DNA of 64,000 nucleotides, taken from positions 186,001-250,000 of the forward strand of contig MKUP01000013.1 in the NCBI GenBank assembly GCA_001898625.1, written 5' to 3'. Under the pieces are notes generated by a model that worked only from the letters and a program-made list of their open reading frames with translations, was not told the origin of the DNA and did no database searches. A program made the position numbers and the translations under genes. Positions 37,391 through 45,362 of this stretch are shown in pieces; positions within the stretch are counted from its first letter, which is position 1; the number at the start of each line of letters is the position of its first letter. Origin of the DNA: Burkholderiales bacterium 67-32. Its GTDB lineage: Bacteria; Pseudomonadota; Gammaproteobacteria; Burkholderiales; Burkholderiaceae_B.

Positions 37391-38404
37391 ATGCTTTCAA
37401 ATCAAAGACTTGGCGGCTGGGAGCTGTGTGTCGCGCCCATGATCGACTGGACCGACCGCCACTGCCGCTACTTCCATCGGCTGCTGTCCCCGCATGCCCG
37501 CCTGTACACCGAGATGATCGCCACCGGCGCGATCATCTACGGCGACGCCGCCCGGCACCTCGATTTCGATCGCGCCGAGCACCCGGTCGCGCTGCAACTG
37601 GGCGGCAATGAACCCGAGGCCCTGGCGCGCGCGGCGCGCGCCGGCCAGGATTGGGGCTACGACGAAATCAATCTGAACTGCGGCTGCCCGTCGGACCGGG
37701 TGCAGAAAGGCGCGTTCGGCGCCTGCCTGATGTCCACGCCGGCGCTGGTGGCCGATTGCGTGAAGGCCATGCGCGACGCGGTCGACATCCCGGTCACGGT
37801 CAAGCACCGCATCGGCCTGGACTATGACGAGTCCTACGCATTCGTGCGCGATTTCGTCGGCACGGTGCACGAAGCGGGTTGCGAGGTCTTCATCGTCCAC
37901 GCCCGCAACGCCGTGCTCAAGGGCCTGTCGCCCAAGGAAAACCGCGAAATCCCGCCGCTGCGCTACGACGTGGCGCGCCAGCTCAAGCGTGACTTTCCGC
38001 AGGCGCTGATCGTGCTCAACGGCGGGCTGGCGGACCCGGCCGGCACGCTGGCGCACATCGGCCATGGCGGCGGCGAACTCGACGGCGTCATGCTCGGGCG
38101 CGAGGCCTATCACCGGCCCCGCGTGCTGTCCGAGCTGTCCCGCCTGCTGTGGCCGCAGGCGCCCATCCCCGACGACGAGACCGTGGTGCGGGCCATGATG
38201 GACTACGCCGGCCAACAGGTGGCCCGCGGTGTGCCGCTGCGCTCGATCGTCCGCCACATGCTGGGCCTGTTCAACACGCAGGGCGGCGCCCGCCGCTGGC
38301 GCCAGATGCTGTCCGACAGCCGCCTGCTGGCCGCCAACGATCCCGCCCTGATCGACACGGCCTGGCAGGTCGTTGCCGGCGCGGCCGAGCGTCGCGCCGC
38401 CTGA
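37391..38404 (+). CDS. dusA: tRNA-dihydrouridine(20/20a) synthase
   Basis: The 337-residue FMN enzyme reduces uridine 20/20a in the tRNA D-loop. The catalytic Cys lies in NLNCGCPSDRVQKGAFGACLM, and the SPKENREIPPLRY segment is characteristic of the DusA branch. KHRIGLD and NGGLADP complete the FMN/tRNA-binding motifs. ATG 37391 is chosen because the protein then begins close to the conserved CVAPMIDWTD; a longer reading from 37340 has no family support. Confidence 0.94.
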   Translation: MLSNQRLGGWELCVAPMIDWTDRHCRYFHRLLSPHARLYTEMIATGAIIYGDAARHLDFDRAEHPVALQLGGNEPEALARAARAGQDWGYDEINLNCGCPSDRVQKGAFGACLMSTPALVADCVKAMRDAVDIPVTVKHRIGLDYDESYAFVRDFVGTVHEAGCEVFIVHARNAVLKGLSPKENREIPPLRYDVARQLKRDFPQALIVLNGGLADPAGTLAHIGHGGGELDGVMLGREAYHRPRVLSELSRLLWPQAPIPDDETVVRAMMDYAGQQVARGVPLRSIVRHMLGLFNTQGGARRWRQMLSDSRLLAANDPALIDTAWQVVAGAAERRAA

Positions 38405-38520
38405 GCTGGCGAGGCGAACAACCGGATCTATCCCCCCCTATTCGCGCTTTCGAGACGGCCGCACGCCGGCCATACTGCCGGACAGGCACGGCCCGCGCCC
38501 GTGCCCGCCCAGGGGAGGTC

Positions 38521-39159
38521 ATGGCCCAGATCGTATGTGTGCTGGGAAACAAGGGAGGTACCGGCAAGACCACGTTGTCGCACATGATCTCGCATGGCAT
38601 GGCACTGCTGGGCAAGCGCGTGGTGTGCGTGCTGACCGACCTCGAGCGTGAGCGCCTTTCCAAGGACAACCGCCTCTACCTGCCTTTCGATGCCCGCGAC
38701 GCCGGCAACCTGGCCAAGGTCGTCGCCACGCTGAACGACGTCGGCGACTGGTTCGGCGTCATCGACGGCGGCGGCAACCGCTCGGATACCGACAGCCATC
38801 TCGCCAACCTGGCGGACCTGGTCCTGCTGCCCTTCCGCGATTCCCACGAAGACATGCGCACCGTGCTGCGCGATCTGGAATGGATGCCGCGCGCCTGGGG
38901 CCTGCCCTCGCAATGGCCGGCGGATTCGCCGGCCCAACGCCTGGCGCAGACCTCCACGGACGAGCTGCTGGGCGCCTTCGGCCATCGCCTGCTGGATCCC
39001 ATCCCCCATCTCGCGGCGACCAAGCTGTTGTTGCAGGACCGCATCCCCGCCACGCTTCCCTGGCAGCTCACCAATGCCTGCGTGGCGCTGGCCATGCAGG
39101 TGTTCGAACTGCTGGACGTCCAGTACGAAAGCCCCGAGGCGTTCGCGGCGCCGCGCTAA
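38521..39159 (+). CDS. Orphan ParA/MinD-like P-loop ATPase
   Basis: The 212-residue protein begins with the deviant Walker A motif GNKGGTGKTTLSH and has the later WFGVIDGGGNRSDTD segment with the catalytic Asp, placing it in the ParA/MinD/SIMIBI class. It is short, and no parB, replication or flagellar partner lies nearby, so plasmid partition is not indicated. It starts 117 bp after dusA behind AGGGGAGGTC. Possible roles include positioning of a cell-surface or metabolic complex, but the context gives no hint. Confidence 0.78.
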   Translation: MAQIVCVLGNKGGTGKTTLSHMISHGMALLGKRVVCVLTDLERERLSKDNRLYLPFDARDAGNLAKVVATLNDVGDWFGVIDGGGNRSDTDSHLANLADLVLLPFRDSHEDMRTVLRDLEWMPRAWGLPSQWPADSPAQRLAQTSTDELLGAFGHRLLDPIPHLAATKLLLQDRIPATLPWQLTNACVALAMQVFELLDVQYESPEAFAAPR

Positions 39160-39220
39160 CAAGCCGCGGCACGCAAGTTGCTGCAATCGCCGCCCCGTTT
39201 CTTTTCATGGGAGAACGACG

Positions 39221-40087
39221 ATGCCAGGCAAATCCAACCCGCAGACCCTGCCCCCCCAGCAACAGCCCCGGCAACCCGGCATGCAGGGCGACATGCACCC
39301 CGAACCCCGGACGACGCGCCCGGACTATCGGGCCGCGGGCAAGCTGGAGGGACGCTGCGCCATCGTCACCGGCGGAGACAGCGGCATCGGCCGCGCGGTG
39401 GCGGTAGCCTTCGCCAAGGAGGGCGCGGACATCCTTTTCACCTACCTGGACGAGACCGCCGACGCCGAGGAAACCCGCCGGCTGGTGGCCCAGGCGGGCC
39501 GCCGCTGCGTGGGCATGGCGGGGGATCTCGGCAGCGAGTCGCATTGCCGCGAAGTCGTGCGGCGCGCCATGGAGGAGTTCGGCCGCATCGACGTCCTCGT
39601 CAACAACGCCGGCGAGCAGCATCCGCGCAAGGCGCTGGAGGACATCGACAGCGCCCAGCTGGAGCGCACCTTCCGCACGAATTTCTTCGGCATGTTCAAC
39701 CTGACCCGGGAGGCCCTGCCGCACATGGCCGCGGGCGGCGCCATCGTCAATACGACGTCGGTCACCGCCTACCGGGGCAGCTCGCACCTGATCGACTACT
39801 CCGCCACCAAGGGCGCGATCGTCGCCTTCACCCGCTCGCTGTCATCGGCGGTGGTCGAGCGCGGCATACGCGTGAACGCGGTGGCGCCGGGGCCGATCTG
39901 GCCCCCCCTGATCCCCGCTTCGTTCAGCGCCGAGGAGGTCTCGACCTTCGGCTCGAAGGTGCCGATGAGGCGCCCCGGCCAACCGGAGGAAGTGGCCCCC
40001 TGCTACGTCTTCCTGGCGTCGGACGACGCCAGCTACATGACCGGCCAGGTCCTGCACCCCAACGGCGGGGAAATCATCAACGGCTAG
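39221..40087 (+). CDS. SDR-family oxidoreductase (YghA / general stress protein 39-like)
   Basis: The 288-residue short-chain dehydrogenase has a Pro/Gln-rich N-terminal extension (about 1-35, with PQQQPRQPGMQGDM), typical of the YghA/YdaD branch. The NAD(P) motif TGGDSGIGRAVA, NNAGEQ, and the Ser-Tyr-Lys triad with YSATK are present. Substrates of the branch are poorly known; members are often induced by stress. GGGAGAA precedes the ATG. Its 3' end overlaps the convergent small gene by 11 nt. Confidence 0.9.
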   Translation: MPGKSNPQTLPPQQQPRQPGMQGDMHPEPRTTRPDYRAAGKLEGRCAIVTGGDSGIGRAVAVAFAKEGADILFTYLDETADAEETRRLVAQAGRRCVGMAGDLGSESHCREVVRRAMEEFGRIDVLVNNAGEQHPRKALEDIDSAQLERTFRTNFFGMFNLTREALPHMAAGGAIVNTTSVTAYRGSSHLIDYSATKGAIVAFTRSLSSAVVERGIRVNAVAPGPIWPPLIPASFSAEEVSTFGSKVPMRRPGQPEEVAPCYVFLASDDASYMTGQVLHPNGGEIING

Positions 40088-40397
40088 GCCGGGCCGGCAC
40101 GCTGCCGAACATGTTCATCAGCGCATCGAAGCTGCTGGCGCCGCGCGTGGAAAAGACGAAACATTCGCCGTCCTGGTAGTCGGCGGCACGCATGCTTTCG
40201 GCCAGGCGCTCGGCGTCCTCGATGGCTTCGTTCCACGTACCGCGTATCAGCGGGCAGTACTTGAGCCGGCTGTCCAGCATATCCTTGCCCGAGCGGGCCT
40301 TGACCTCGACATAGCCTCGGAACTGTCCCTCCGGCAGATCGTGCACGCGGGATTTCAGGAAGTATTGAACGGCGGCGTGTTCGACGACTTGGTTCAT
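40077..40397 (-). CDS. Small conserved-looking hypothetical protein
   Basis: The 106-residue soluble protein has a good Shine-Dalgarno sequence (CTGGAGGCC) before ATG 40397. It has mixed helices, no signal peptide and no motif I can name. Its 3' end overlaps the SDR gene. Codon use resembles its neighbours, so it is probably a real gene. The 199-bp gap beyond its start (40398-40596) shows nothing I can assign. Confidence 0.6.
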   Translation of the reverse strand: MNQVVEHAAVQYFLKSRVHDLPEGQFRGYVEVKARSGKDMLDSRLKYCPLIRGTWNEAIEDAERLAESMRAADYQDGECFVFSTRGASSFDALMNMFGSVPARPSR

Positions 40398-40596
40398 GAC
40401 TGGCCTCCAGGAGTCCGTCTCTTGATCCTAGCCCATTGGAGTGCAGGATTTACGAAGAGGTCCGCGGCGCTAGCAAAAGTTTACATTCGTGCCAGGCTTG
40501 TGGCGGTCGGCGCTACACCGCAACAATTTCGCGGCTTGCCGCACCCGGCTGCCGGTATGATGGATGTTTCGTCGCCGCGCTGTTTCCGTACGTCCC

Positions 40597-41274
40597 ATGA
40601 GGTCCCGCCACGCCGTTCTCGCCCTGCTGCTCGCAGCGGGCAACGCCTGCGCGGCCGACCCGGCAAGCAGCGCGCCGGCCGTTGCCGATACGCAATGGGC
40701 GGCCAGCTTCGCCGCGTTCGACCAGGCCGACCGCCTGCATGCGCCGGCTCCCGGCGGCATCCTGTTCATAGGCAGTTCGTCCATACGCCTGTGGAACGAC
40801 CTCGAAACCCGGTTCAAGGACCTGCCCGTACTCAAGCGCGGCTTCGGCGGTTCGCGCATGATCGACTGCACCCGCCACCTGACCCGGCTGGTCGTTCCCT
40901 ACAAACCCCGCATCGTCCTCGTCTACGCCGGTGACAACGACCTGGCCGAGGGCCGCTCGCCCCGCGAGATCCTGGACAGCTTCACGGTATTCGTCGAAGG
41001 CGTACGCCAGGCGCTGCCGGAAACGCGGATCGCCTACATCTCGATCAAGCCAAGTCCGGCGCGCTATTCGCTGATCCCGCAGGCGCGCGTCACCAACGCG
41101 CTGATCAAGGCCTATACGGAAAGCGTGCCCAACGCCGACTACATCGACGTCTTCACCCCCATGCTGACGGCCGACGGCATGCCTCGTGCCGAGCTGTTCC
41201 GCAGCGATGCGCTACATTTGAACGACGCCGGCTACGCGCTGTGGACGTCGGTCATTTCCAGCCACGTACGCTAG
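40597..41274 (+). CDS. SGNH/GDSL-type hydrolase, exported
   Basis: The 225-residue protein has a signal peptide ending NACAAD (about residue 19) and the SGNH blocks: the Ser block FIGSSSIRLW (Ser about residue 61), GGSRM, YAGDNDL (oxyanion Asn), and D204-x2-H207 in DALHLND. It is a periplasmic esterase or acyl-hydrolase of unknown substrate. ATG 40597 starts the signal peptide. Its TAG stop lies in CTAG and is shared, on the other strand, with the stop of the convergent opgC gene. Confidence 0.87.
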   Translation: MRSRHAVLALLLAAGNACAADPASSAPAVADTQWAASFAAFDQADRLHAPAPGGILFIGSSSIRLWNDLETRFKDLPVLKRGFGGSRMIDCTRHLTRLVVPYKPRIVLVYAGDNDLAEGRSPREILDSFTVFVEGVRQALPETRIAYISIKPSPARYSLIPQARVTNALIKAYTESVPNADYIDVFTPMLTADGMPRAELFRSDALHLNDAGYALWTSVISSHVR

Positions 41275-42500
41275 CCCGGCCCCGTCCCCACGCTCAGCGT
41301 CGGCCCGGTCCCGCTGGCGCGACCGGCCTCGGCCGGGCGCCGGCCCCGGCCCGCGCCCGGCCCGGAGCCGAACATGCGCACCAGCCGGGCCACGGCATAC
41401 ATCGCGGCGATGCTCAGTCCGAACATCAGCGGATCGAACCAGGGCGGCCGGCCCGGATGGCTTTCGCCCACCACGGCCAGCGCGACCAGAACGATCACCA
41501 GATGGGCGCAGAAGACCGGCAGCGACGCGGCGCCCAGCGTTTCCAGCAGCCGCATGCGGGGTAGATGGCGGGTCAGCCAGCCGCCGCAGTGCAGCAGCAC
41601 CACGACCAGCGCCAGGAAGTCGAGCAGCCGCAGCGGCCCGACGTGCCACTTGTCGAACCACAGGTTGAGCGGATCGCCCTGGGCAAAGGGCTCCAGCCCG
41701 GTCATGTGGCGCCAGACGAAGAAGACGATCGCGATCCCCACCGCGGCCTTGACCAGCCACGGTTGGAAGACGACGCGACGGTCGGACGGTACCCGCGCGT
41801 GGTAGGCACCCAGGCACAGGCCGAGCACCCACAGCAACTGCCAGGCGAAAGTCTCGAACGACCCGGTCTCGCGAAACGGCACAGGCAGGCCGGTCGCCGC
41901 CACCAGGCCGTCGTACAGCACGCGCGACAGGCCGAACTGGGCCGCGCCCCACAGCGCGATGCTGGCCCATATCACCGTTTTCCATCCCCCCTGCAGGACA
42001 TGGCTGAGGATCCAGGGACTTGCCAGCATGAAGACGATGTAGACCGGCAGGATGTCCAGCAGCGGCGGGTTGTAGATCATCAGCAGCCCTGTCCACAGGC
42101 CGGTCAGCGGCGCATGCAGGTAGAACGACATGAGGTTGTTCGCGGCGGGCTGGTGGAACTTCATGCCCAGCGCGGCGATGACCGTGAACAGAAAGAGCAG
42201 GCACGCCGCCTGGCAGGCATAGATGACCAGGGCGCGCCGAAGGAACGCGCGGCGCATCGCGGGGATGCCGTCGCGCACGGCGCGCTGGGTGTACACCAGC
42301 CCCGCCATATAGGCCGACAGGAAGACAAAGCCTTCCGCCGCCGAGACGAAGCCGAAGGGCTGGCCCGCCGGTATCGAAAACCAGGTCGGCAGGTGCGTGG
42401 ACGTCATCAGCACCAGCATCAGTCCGCGCAGCGCGTCCAGTTCCCAGCGGCGGGACGAGGCGGGGGGCGCGGCGCAAGCGAAGGGGGAAATGGTGGACAC
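41271..42500 (-). CDS. OpgC-like membrane acyltransferase family protein
   Basis: The 409-residue protein has about ten membrane helices and the OpgC-type opening RRWELDALRGLMLVLMTSTHLP, with the EGFVFLSAYMAGLVY and NPPLLDILPVY segments. OpgC transfers succinyl groups to osmoregulated periplasmic glucans; this homologue could do so or modify another surface glycan. The start is GTG at 42500 with no clear ribosome-binding site. It is not next to opgGH. The C-terminus is Gly/Arg/Pro-rich. Confidence 0.85.
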   Translation of the reverse strand: MSTISPFACAAPPASSRRWELDALRGLMLVLMTSTHLPTWFSIPAGQPFGFVSAAEGFVFLSAYMAGLVYTQRAVRDGIPAMRRAFLRRALVIYACQAACLLFLFTVIAALGMKFHQPAANNLMSFYLHAPLTGLWTGLLMIYNPPLLDILPVYIVFMLASPWILSHVLQGGWKTVIWASIALWGAAQFGLSRVLYDGLVAATGLPVPFRETGSFETFAWQLLWVLGLCLGAYHARVPSDRRVVFQPWLVKAAVGIAIVFFVWRHMTGLEPFAQGDPLNLWFDKWHVGPLRLLDFLALVVVLLHCGGWLTRHLPRMRLLETLGAASLPVFCAHLVIVLVALAVVGESHPGRPPWFDPLMFGLSIAAMYAVARLVRMFGSGPGAGRGRRPAEAGRASGTGPTLSVGTGPG

Positions 42501-42599
42501 GGGCGTGGCGGGCGCAATTTAGGGGGAGTCTGCATGGACAGCGAGGAATGCGAACAATTCGTGGTTGTTGCAATCCGATACGGGTAAGCCCCTAATTAC

Positions 42600-42628
42600 T
42601 TAACAAAATTAATATTTATCATTGTTAA
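42600..42628. promoter_or_regulatory. AT-rich dyad upstream of the porin gene
   Basis: TTAACAA (42600-42606) and TTGTTAA (42622-42628) form an inverted repeat with 15 bp between the arms, in a markedly AT-rich stretch of about 40 bp ending 35 bp before the porin ATG. It overlaps the probable porin promoter and is a candidate operator, perhaps for the MarR protein encoded just downstream of the porin. Confidence 0.5.
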
Positions 42629-42662
42629 ACAAATCAACCCAAGAACCAGGGGACGGAGACAC

Positions 42663-43751
42663 ATGAAACGCATCCTGCTGGCCAGCGCCCTCGCGCTGGC
42701 CGCCACCGGCGCGCACGCGCAGAACGTGACGCTGTACGGCATACTCGACACGGGCATCGAATACGTGAACCACGCCAACGCGCAAGGCGACGCGACCTGG
42801 CGCATGCCCAGCAATACCGGCGGGCTCATGCCCTCGCGCTGGGGCCTGCGCGGCACGGAAGACCTGGGCAACGGCCTGAAGGCCCTCTTCAACCTGGAAA
42901 GCGGCTTCGGCGTGGACACTGGCATGTCGGGCCAGGGCGGCCGCCTGTTCGGCCGTGCCGCCTGGGTCGGGCTGTCGGGTAACTGGGGCACGGTCACGCT
43001 GGGCCGCCAGTCCAACATGACGTTCTTCGCCATGCTCGACTCCGACGTCATGGGGCCCGCGGTGTACGGCCTGGGATCGCTCGACAACTACATCCCCAAC
43101 ACGCGCTCGGACAACGCCATCGGCTATCGCGGCACCTTCTCGGGCCTGACCGTGGGGGCTACCTACAGCTTCGGCCGGGATGCGGCGGCCACCGGCGGCC
43201 CGGCCGCCACCAATTGCGCGGGCGAGGTTCCCGGCGACCGCAAGGCCTGCCGCCAGGTCACCGCGCTGCTCAAGTACGACCTGGGCCCGGGCGGCATCGC
43301 CGCCGCCTATGACCAACTGCGCGGCGGCACCGGCGCCGCCGGCGGCCTGTCCAGCAGCGACACCTCCGATACGCGCACCGTGCTCAACGGCTACTACCGC
43401 TTCGGCGACCTGAAGATAGGCGGCGGCTGGATCGGCCGCATTACGCGCGCGGCCACCCGCTCGGAGGCCAACCTGTACTACCTGGGCGCTTCGTACGCGC
43501 TGTCGCCGGCCTGGACCCTGGATGGCCAGGTGGCGCGCCTGAAGAACAAGACCACCGATGCCCGCTCCACGCTGGCCACGGTGCGCGCGACCTATGCGCT
43601 CTCCAAGCGCACGGCGGTCTACGGCCTGGTGGGCTACATGGACAACAACAAAAACGCCAACCTCTCGGTCAGCGGCGGCCAGGCCTTGGCTGGTCTTCCC
43701 AACGGCCTGAACCAGACCGGCGTCATGCTGGGCATGCGGCACAGCTTCTGA
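42663..43751 (+). CDS. Gram-negative general porin
   Basis: The 362-residue outer-membrane protein has a signal peptide ending in AHAQN (residue 20). It starts with VTLYGILDTGIEY, contains the SRWGLRGTEDLGNGLKALFNLE segment typical of Burkholderiales trimeric porins, and ends MLGMRHSF with terminal Phe. Such porins form 16-stranded barrels that admit small solutes. GGGGACGGAGAC precedes the ATG. It ends before a strong terminator. Confidence 0.95.
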   Translation: MKRILLASALALAATGAHAQNVTLYGILDTGIEYVNHANAQGDATWRMPSNTGGLMPSRWGLRGTEDLGNGLKALFNLESGFGVDTGMSGQGGRLFGRAAWVGLSGNWGTVTLGRQSNMTFFAMLDSDVMGPAVYGLGSLDNYIPNTRSDNAIGYRGTFSGLTVGATYSFGRDAAATGGPAATNCAGEVPGDRKACRQVTALLKYDLGPGGIAAAYDQLRGGTGAAGGLSSSDTSDTRTVLNGYYRFGDLKIGGGWIGRITRAATRSEANLYYLGASYALSPAWTLDGQVARLKNKTTDARSTLATVRATYALSKRTAVYGLVGYMDNNKNANLSVSGGQALAGLPNGLNQTGVMLGMRHSF

Positions 43752-43801
43752 AGTCCGGGCGGCGCGCTGCCGCCCCGCGTGGTATGTTGTGGCACTGGAC
43801 T

Positions 43802-43829
43802 GGGCCGCCCTCGCGGCGGCCCTTTTTTT
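43802..43829 (+). terminator. Rho-independent terminator after the porin gene
   Basis: GGGCCGCC-CTCGC-GGCGGCCC is a perfect 8-bp GC stem followed by seven Ts (43823-43829). It lies about 50 bp past the porin stop and 64 bp before the marR-like start, so it separates the porin transcript from that gene. Confidence 0.9.
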
Positions 43830-43892
43830 GCCACCGGGCCGCCCCAAGAAAAGCATCCAAGCGCCCGCGCATCGACTCGCACCCGCCATCAC

Positions 43893-44378
43893 ATGCCCAA
43901 GACCCCGCCGCGCACCACCCCCTCGCCGCGACCGGCCAAGTTCGAACTGGACCCCTCCCGCCTTTCCCACCTGCTGGGCTTCCAGACCTCGCTCGCGCAC
44001 GTCAAGCTGCAGAAGGCCTTCTTCTCGAGCATGAAGGACCTGGACCTGCGGCCCGTGGAGTTCGCCATCCTGGTACTGCTGGCCTACAACGACAAGGCCA
44101 ACCAGCAGAACCTGTGCCGCAGCCTGTCGCTGTCCGCGCCGCGCCTGGCGCTGCTCCTGGATCGCTTGCAGGAGCGCGGGCTGCTGTCGCGCGAGCGCAG
44201 CGACACCGACCGGCGCGCCCATCACGTGGTGCTGACCACCGAAGGCCGGCGGCTCGCGCTCGAGGCCGAGCGGCTGTCGCACGGCATGGAGGAAGACGTC
44301 CTCGCGCCGTTGTCCCGGGGAGAACGGCAGATCCTGGGCGAACTGCTGGCCAAGATCGTGCGGGGCGCGCGCGGCTAG
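43893..44378 (+). CDS. MarR-family transcriptional regulator
   Basis: The 161-residue protein has a Pro-rich N-terminal arm (MPKTPPRTTPSP) and a MarR winged helix-turn-helix core, with SLSAPRLALLLDRLQERGLL as recognition helix and the wing SDTDRRAHHVVLT. MarR proteins usually respond to phenolic or lipophilic compounds. ATG 43893 is chosen as the start; no strong ribosome-binding site is visible and a longer frame is open upstream across the terminator. Its target is unknown; the porin or the tannase promoter are possibilities. Confidence 0.85.
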   Translation: MPKTPPRTTPSPRPAKFELDPSRLSHLLGFQTSLAHVKLQKAFFSSMKDLDLRPVEFAILVLLAYNDKANQQNLCRSLSLSAPRLALLLDRLQERGLLSRERSDTDRRAHHVVLTTEGRRLALEAERLSHGMEEDVLAPLSRGERQILGELLAKIVRGARG

Positions 44379-44387
44379 CCGGCCTCG

Positions 44388-45362
44388 CTACCGGCGCGCC
44401 CTGGCCTCGAACACGGCGTACGCCGCCACCGCCGGCACCAGCGGACACAGGTAGTAGACCGCGCGATAGGCCAGCAGCGCGGCCAGGATCTCGTAGGCGG
44501 GCAGTTGGCCCGCCAGCATCGTCAGGAACACGGCCTCCAGCACGCCCAGCCCCGCCGGCACGTGCGTCAGCGCGCCGGCCACCGCGCTCAGCAACATCAC
44601 GCCCAGGACGGTGGGATAGTCGACCCGCCCGCCCATGAACAGGTGGACGATCAGTCCCATGAGCAGCCAGTTGGCGATCGACATCGCGCCCTGCACCAGC
44701 ACCATCCACCATCCCGGCCACTCGATGGGCACGCCCTTCAGCACGAAGCGGCGGCGCCCCGCCCCCGCGCACATCGCCCCATACCCGGCCACCAGCACCC
44801 AGCACGCCACGCCCAGCACGGGCAGGAGGCCGGCCGGTATCCCCCACCTTGGCGGCACGGGCACCGCGCCCGCCAGCAGCAGCGTTCCCAGCAGGATCAG
44901 ATAACCCAGCCAGTTGCTCAGCACGCTCAGCGCATAGACCTTGGTGATGTCCGGCGCCGCGAGGCCCAGCCGGGAATACAGCCGGTAGCGAAAGGCAATG
45001 CCGCCGATCAGCGCTCCCATGTTCAGCGTGAACGCATAGCAGATGCCCGCCACCATCGCGACCTGCGAGGGGCGCAGCGCATGGCCCACGTAGCGCCTGC
45101 CCAGTTGGTCGAAGCCGCCGAACAGTAGATGGCTGAGCACGGTCAGCGCCGCCGCCGCGGCCAGGGTCCAGGCCGTGTAGCCCCTGAGCGACTGCAGGAC
45201 CTTGCCCCAGTCGATCTTGCCGACCTGCTCGGCCAGCAGCAGCGCCACCACGGCGATGAAGACCAGCGTGAGCGTATGCCGGCCCCACCACCACCATGAA
45301 CGACGACGGCCGCGGGCGTTCGAGGGCGTGCCGCGCCTATCCGGTTTGGCGAGTGTGGGCAT
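44388..45362 (-). CDS. YbhN/UPF0104-type (lysylphosphatidylglycerol synthase TM region-like) membrane protein
   Basis: The 324-residue protein has about eight membrane helices and the family segments ICYAFTLNMGALIGGIAFRYRLYSRLG and THVPAGLGVLEAVFL. The family is related to the flippase part of MprF; YbhN has been linked to envelope lipid transport. It has no aminoacyltransferase domain. It overlaps clsB by 26 nt and belongs to a ybhP-clsB-ybhN unit, so it probably handles phospholipids with them. Confidence 0.88.
   Translation of the reverse strand: MPTLAKPDRRGTPSNARGRRRSWWWWGRHTLTLVFIAVVALLLAEQVGKIDWGKVLQSLRGYTAWTLAAAAALTVLSHLLFGGFDQLGRRYVGHALRPSQVAMVAGICYAFTLNMGALIGGIAFRYRLYSRLGLAAPDITKVYALSVLSNWLGYLILLGTLLLAGAVPVPPRWGIPAGLLPVLGVACWVLVAGYGAMCAGAGRRRFVLKGVPIEWPGWWMVLVQGAMSIANWLLMGLIVHLFMGGRVDYPTVLGVMLLSAVAGALTHVPAGLGVLEAVFLTMLAGQLPAYEILAALLAYRAVYYLCPLVPAVAAYAVFEARARR

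Noticed and set aside
38425..38450. CCCCCCTATTCGCGC after dusA, another possible repeat copy
   Set aside because: The match covers only the first dozen bases. The second stem is absent, so it is not counted as a copy.
38521..39159. ParA-like gene as evidence of an integrated plasmid
   Set aside because: There are no parB, replication, transfer or integrase genes nearby, and base composition does not change.
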